DNA of 64,000 bases from contig NZ_JAKEVY010000001.1 in assembly GCF_021491375.1 (NCBI RefSeq), positions 186,001-250,000 on the forward strand, written 5' to 3'. Numbering within the stretch: position 1 is the stretch's first letter; the number at the start of each line of letters is the position of its first letter. The notes beneath the pieces were generated by a model, which searched no databases, was not told the origin of the DNA, and saw nothing but the letters and a program-made list of their open reading frames with translations. Source of the DNA: Flavihumibacter fluminis (lineage in GTDB: Bacteria > Bacteroidota > Bacteroidia > Chitinophagales > Chitinophagaceae). The position numbers and the translations under genes were made by a program. Positions 61,009-64,000 of the stretch are shown piece after piece.

Positions 61009-61016
61009 TACTTTTG
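61009..61016 (+). promoter_or_regulatory. -7 box TACTTTTG of the arginine deiminase operon
   Basis: A perfect TAnnTTTG box, 122 bases before the arginine deiminase ATG at 61139, so the transcript would have a leader of over 100 bases. Confidence 0.55.
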
Positions 61017-61138
61017 GCATTCATGTTTCGCAAAGCAGCCATACCATCCTTTGCCTCAATGGTATTACCGGTAAATTATTACATACCGGATTAGCGCCTC
61101 TTTTTGCTGTTTTGATTTCGTAATTAATTAAACTATTT

Positions 61139-62584
61139 ATGCCTAAAGACATTGCATTTGCCAATGTAACCAGTGAAATTGGTACATTAAAACGTTTGTT
61201 GGTACACAGTCCGGATAGCGGCCTGGGAAAAGTGGTTCCCTCCAAAGCCCAGGACTGGCTTTTTGAAGACATTGTGCACCTGGAGACCATCCGCCGGGGC
61301 GAATATGATTATTATACCAAAATCCTGCTCTATTTCCTTGATCCTCAAAAGGTAAAAGGAAGAATTGCGGAGATTGATGATCCCCAAAATACCCGGAATT
61401 TTTATAAACCCGGTCATCCTGATTTCCATCGCTCCGACAAAGTGATTGAACTTCAGTGGTTACTGGAAGAAATCCTGTACGATCGCGATATCCGCCTCAA
61501 ACTGGTTGCCTCTGTTTGTGCCATTGAGGGTTGCTCTCATGCCAAACAAATGGAACTGCAGGAATACAGTCCGACTGATCTTGCCAAAATCTTCATCAGT
61601 GGTACTGCCAACGATCAGACTATGCTCTTCCCTCCCATTCCCAACTTTATTTTTACGCGGGATATCGGGATCACTATTAACAATCACATCCTTTTGAATA
61701 AACCGGCCAAAAAAGCCCGTACCCGGGAAGCATTGCTGGTTCGGTATATCTTTTTCCATCATCCGTTGTTTGCTGACCTCCGGGATAACATCATTGAATT
61801 GCCGGATACGCATCAGCACTTCCTGCTTCCAAAAGAGGGGGATGATAAAAAGGTTACCCTTGAAGGTGGAGATGTTATGGTGGTGAGCAAAGACCATGTT
61901 CTGATTGGTGTTTCTGAAAGAACCAGTCTGGAAGCCGCTCACCAGGCTGTTCACGCCTTGTTTGAGAAAAACGTAGTGAAAAAAGTATCCATTGTAAAAA
62001 TCCCTAAGAAACGGGACTATATGCATATTGATACAGTTTTCACCCAGGTGAAGCGTAATGTATGGGTGATGCTGGGCAGCTTCTCCAAAAAAGCTATTAA
62101 AAAAGAAGATGCTGATATTGTACAGCGGATTCTCGAAGGGAAAAAAACCGATAATAAAATCCAGGTGATTCAGTTCCGTAAAAAGGACCTGGACAACCCC
62201 GTTTATTTCGATAACCTGGAAGATCTCTTAACTGATATCAGCCGGAACGATCTGGACTGTGATGAAAAAGTTCGCTTTATCTATTCCGGTAACAATGAAT
62301 TCCCTTTTGATGCCCGCGAACAATGGACAGACTCCTGTAACGTACTCGCACTGAAAGAAGGTGTTGTATTAGGGTATGACCGCAACGATAAAACTTCTAT
62401 TGCCTTCCAGAAAGCCGGGTTCAGTGTATTGCATGTGAAGGAATTATTGGAAGATTTTGAAAATGGTACCAAATCCCCAGAATCACTGGAGAATTGCATT
62501 ATCCTGATGCCCTCAGCAGAATTGTCGAGGGCAAGAGGCGGTTTCCATTGTATGAGTATGCCCTTGTTGCGGGAAGCGTATTAA
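61139..62584 (+). CDS. arcA: Arginine deiminase family protein
   Basis: A 481-residue guanidine-modifying enzyme predicted to hydrolyse arginine to citrulline and ammonia. Seen: FTRDIGITINN (substrate Asp), LEGGDVMVV, HIDTVFTQV (catalytic His) and the nucleophile Cys471 in ARGGFHCMSMP. It is about 70 residues longer than classical ArcA, mainly through inserts around 90-190, so substrate preference should be checked. Its operon partner is a citrulline hydrolase-like gene 16 bases downstream. No carbamate kinase or ornithine transcarbamylase is near. Confidence 0.9.
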   Translation: MPKDIAFANVTSEIGTLKRLLVHSPDSGLGKVVPSKAQDWLFEDIVHLETIRRGEYDYYTKILLYFLDPQKVKGRIAEIDDPQNTRNFYKPGHPDFHRSDKVIELQWLLEEILYDRDIRLKLVASVCAIEGCSHAKQMELQEYSPTDLAKIFISGTANDQTMLFPPIPNFIFTRDIGITINNHILLNKPAKKARTREALLVRYIFFHHPLFADLRDNIIELPDTHQHFLLPKEGDDKKVTLEGGDVMVVSKDHVLIGVSERTSLEAAHQAVHALFEKNVVKKVSIVKIPKKRDYMHIDTVFTQVKRNVWVMLGSFSKKAIKKEDADIVQRILEGKKTDNKIQVIQFRKKDLDNPVYFDNLEDLLTDISRNDLDCDEKVRFIYSGNNEFPFDAREQWTDSCNVLALKEGVVLGYDRNDKTSIAFQKAGFSVLHVKELLEDFENGTKSPESLENCIILMPSAELSRARGGFHCMSMPLLREAY

Positions 62585-62600
62585 TTAAACCAATCATTCT

Positions 62601-63518
62601 ATGCAGACTACCAATCATATCATGATGATACGGCCTGTCAATTTCAGCTTCAATGCTGAAACGGCGGTCAATAATGCCTTCCAGGTGGCTGGCGCGGCCG
62701 AGCAGGCACAGGAAAAAGCGCAACAGGAATTTGATCGTTTTGTGGGCTTGCTTCAGCAAAACGGAATTGATGTTACGGTGATTAATGATAGCCCGGAACC
62801 CTATACCCCTGATTCCATTTTCCCCAACAACTGGGTCAGTTTCCATGAAGATGGCCGGGTGGTTCTCTATCCCATGTTTGCCCCTAACAGACGTGCGGAA
62901 AGAAAACCGGGGGTACTAACGACGATCTTTAAGCGCTTCTCACATTCAACGATCATTGATTTAACGGAAGCGGAAAAAGAAAATCGTTTCCTTGAAGGCA
63001 CTGGCAGTATGGTACTCGACAGGGAAAATAAAATTACCTACGCCTGTTTATCACCCCGTACAGAAAAAAAGCTGGTAGAAGACTTTGCTGAAAAACTGGG
63101 TTATACAGCGGTTTGTTTCAGGTCGGTTGACAAAAACGGCCAGGAAATTTATCATACCAATGTGATGATGTGCATTGCAGATCGTTATGCTGTTATTTGT
63201 ATGGACTCGATTCCTGATGCAAATGAAAAACAACTGGTTGAAGATGCCATTCGGAATACGGGCAAACAGCTGATTAACATCACACTTGATCAGATGAATT
63301 CCTTTGCCGGGAATATGCTCCAGGTGCGCAATGCAGCTGGACAAACCTTCCTCGTGATGAGTTCGCAGGCATATCATTCGCTGACACCCGAACAGATCAG
63401 TCAACTGGAATCTTTCAATCCCATTCTGCACTCGGATTTACGCACCATCGAAACCAATGGTGGTGGCAGTGCCCGTTGTATGATGGCGGAAATATTTTTA
63501 CCGGAATCAGCCAGCTAA
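62601..63518 (+). CDS. ctlX: Citrulline utilisation hydrolase-like protein
   Basis: A 305-residue protein of the amidinotransferase/arginine deiminase fold, CtlX type. Family marks are MMIRPVNFSFNAET, PDSIFPNNWVSFHEDG, YPMFAPNRRAER, FLEGTGSMVLDR, and nucleophile Cys293 in GSARCMMAE. CtlX hydrolyses citrulline to ornithine, CO2 and ammonia. Following arcA by 16 bases, it completes an arginine-to-ornithine route. A hairpin terminator for it lies inside the convergent gene, whose stop it overlaps by 12 bases. Confidence 0.9.
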   Translation: MQTTNHIMMIRPVNFSFNAETAVNNAFQVAGAAEQAQEKAQQEFDRFVGLLQQNGIDVTVINDSPEPYTPDSIFPNNWVSFHEDGRVVLYPMFAPNRRAERKPGVLTTIFKRFSHSTIIDLTEAEKENRFLEGTGSMVLDRENKITYACLSPRTEKKLVEDFAEKLGYTAVCFRSVDKNGQEIYHTNVMMCIADRYAVICMDSIPDANEKQLVEDAIRNTGKQLINITLDQMNSFAGNMLQVRNAAGQTFLVMSSQAYHSLTPEQISQLESFNPILHSDLRTIETNGGGSARCMMAEIFLPESAS

Positions 63519-64000
63519 TAACTGAGCTGCTACCTGCGAAAAGGAACGGGGTTGATAACCCAGTTCCTTTTTTGCTTTTTGTATATCGAATCCGGTTTTA
63601 GCCGGACGTTTTCCTGGCTGTGTAAAACTCGCAGCGGTAACTCTTTCCATCAGTCCGGCATCCCAGCCTCCCATTTCTGCAATTGCCAGTCCCATTCGAT
63701 ACGGCGTGAATACTTCTTCACCGGAGATATGCCAGATGCCTGTTTTTCGTTGCTCCAATACCAATGCGATTCCTATTGCCAGGTCATTCACATAAGTGGG
63801 CGTACGAAACTGGTCGTCTACTACTTTGCAATGTCTACCGGCTTTCAGGTTATCCCGAAGCCAGCTGAAGATTGTCGAACGGCCATGACTATACGCATTT
63901 CCATACACCAGGCAGGTTCTGACAATCGCCCAGGGAACTTCTGCTGTTTGTACAATCGCCTCTGCTTCCAGCTTCGTTTGACCATACCAGCTGATCGGGT
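63507..64000 (-). CDS. dTDP-4-dehydrorhamnose reductase-like (RmlD), N-terminus missing
   Basis: The C-terminal 164 residues of an extended SDR that runs off the window's right edge. YGQTKLEAE holds the catalytic Tyr and Lys; VRTCLVYG, RTPTYVNDLA and IWHISGEEVFTPYRMGLAIA match RmlD and its sugar-reductase relatives. RmlD makes dTDP-L-rhamnose. Relatives act on other keto sugars, and the Rossmann start is outside the window, so the substrate is open. Its 3' end carries a terminator for ctlX in antisense. Confidence 0.9.
   Translation of the reverse strand, partial: PISWYGQTKLEAEAIVQTAEVPWAIVRTCLVYGNAYSHGRSTIFSWLRDNLKAGRHCKVVDDQFRTPTYVNDLAIGIALVLEQRKTGIWHISGEEVFTPYRMGLAIAEMGGWDAGLMERVTAASFTQPGKRPAKTGFDIQKAKKELGYQPRSFSQVAAQLLAG
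63541..63573 (+). terminator. Terminator of arcA-ctlX inside the rmlD-like coding region
   Basis: Stem AAGGAAC (63541-63547) with GTTCCTT (63563-63569), inner stem GGGTT (63549-63553) with AACCC (63557-63561), loop GAT, then a T run (63568-63573). It starts 23 bases after the ctlX stop, in antisense to the convergent gene. Confidence 0.85.

Noticed and set aside
61460-62026. 188-codon minus-strand frame opposite the arginine deiminase
   Set aside because: It is antisense to conserved catalytic strands of the real gene.

Overview
This window looks like a chromosomal segment of a Bacteroidota bacterium, most likely near the Chitinophagaceae (the family is inference). The evidence is the repeated TAnnTTTG promoter box a few bases before start codons, the lack of clear Shine-Dalgarno sequences, and gene families typical of the phylum (DUF2723 and YfhO membrane proteins, a GH9 glucanase, futalosine-pathway MqnA, an exonuclease/GIY-YIG fusion). 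Most of the window is ordinary, tightly packed chromosome. I see no rRNA, prophage, insertion sequence or CRISPR array.

Layout. (1) 1-432: the 3' end of an RND efflux permease. (2) 444-9585, minus strand: a defence-type island. In transcription order it holds an AlbA_2/RecG-like ATPase-fold protein with a 21-bp minisatellite, then hsdM, hsdS, a small unknown gene whose centre resembles the Lys/Asp core of OGG-type DNA glycosylases, hsdR, and a YgjP-like zinc metallopeptidase. From hsdM onward every gene overlaps the next. A tRNA-Lys with a textbook promoter lies just upstream. (3) 9.9-20.2 kb: an SDR oxidoreductase, a SAM hydrolase-like protein, a large DUF2723 membrane protein, a VWA/AAA+ chelatase-like pair, an envelope protein, murB and a TIP30-like oxidoreductase. 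(4) 20.2-32.3 kb: housekeeping genes: priA-plsC, mtaB, two tandem tRNA-Val, the N-degron pair clpS-aat, an esterase, a 36-residue membrane peptide, the exonuclease/GIY-YIG fusion, valS and a PAP2 phosphatase. (5) 32.3-41.6 kb: envelope and secreted functions: GH9 glucanase, a predicted gluzincin/propeller/barrel protein, PrsW, a GNAT enzyme, a large Tyr/Asn/Arg-rich secreted protein and a queuosine-precursor transporter. (6) 41.6-55.0 kb: a surface polysaccharide locus. A nine-gene minus-strand operon runs rfbF, rfbG, 3,5-epimerase, C-methyltransferase, reductase/epimerase, CmcI-like methyltransferase and three GT2 glycosyltransferases; a Wzx-like flippase is divergent and another GT2 plus a YfhO protein lie alongside. 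(7) 55-64 kb: a LamG lipoprotein, mqnA, purB, prfC, a tandem universal stress protein, an arginine deiminase-citrulline hydrolase pair, and the end of an rmlD-like gene.

How the genes work together. The sugar operon predicts that CDP-glucose is dehydrated, epimerised, C-methylated and reduced to a branched 6-deoxyhexose, which the GT2 enzymes build into a glycan exported by the flippase. No rfbH-type dehydrase is present, so a 3,6-dideoxy sugar is not expected. ArcA and CtlX together would convert arginine to ornithine through citrulline without carbamoyl phosphate. ClpS and Aat form the bacterial N-degron branch.

The most interesting points are the OGG-like gene inside the type I restriction operon, the undefined CDP-sugar pathway, GTGAGAN heptamer arrays at two distant intergenic sites, the gluzincin-propeller-barrel fusion, and several compact regulatory arrangements (terminators inside coding sequence, promoter boxes 2 bp apart).
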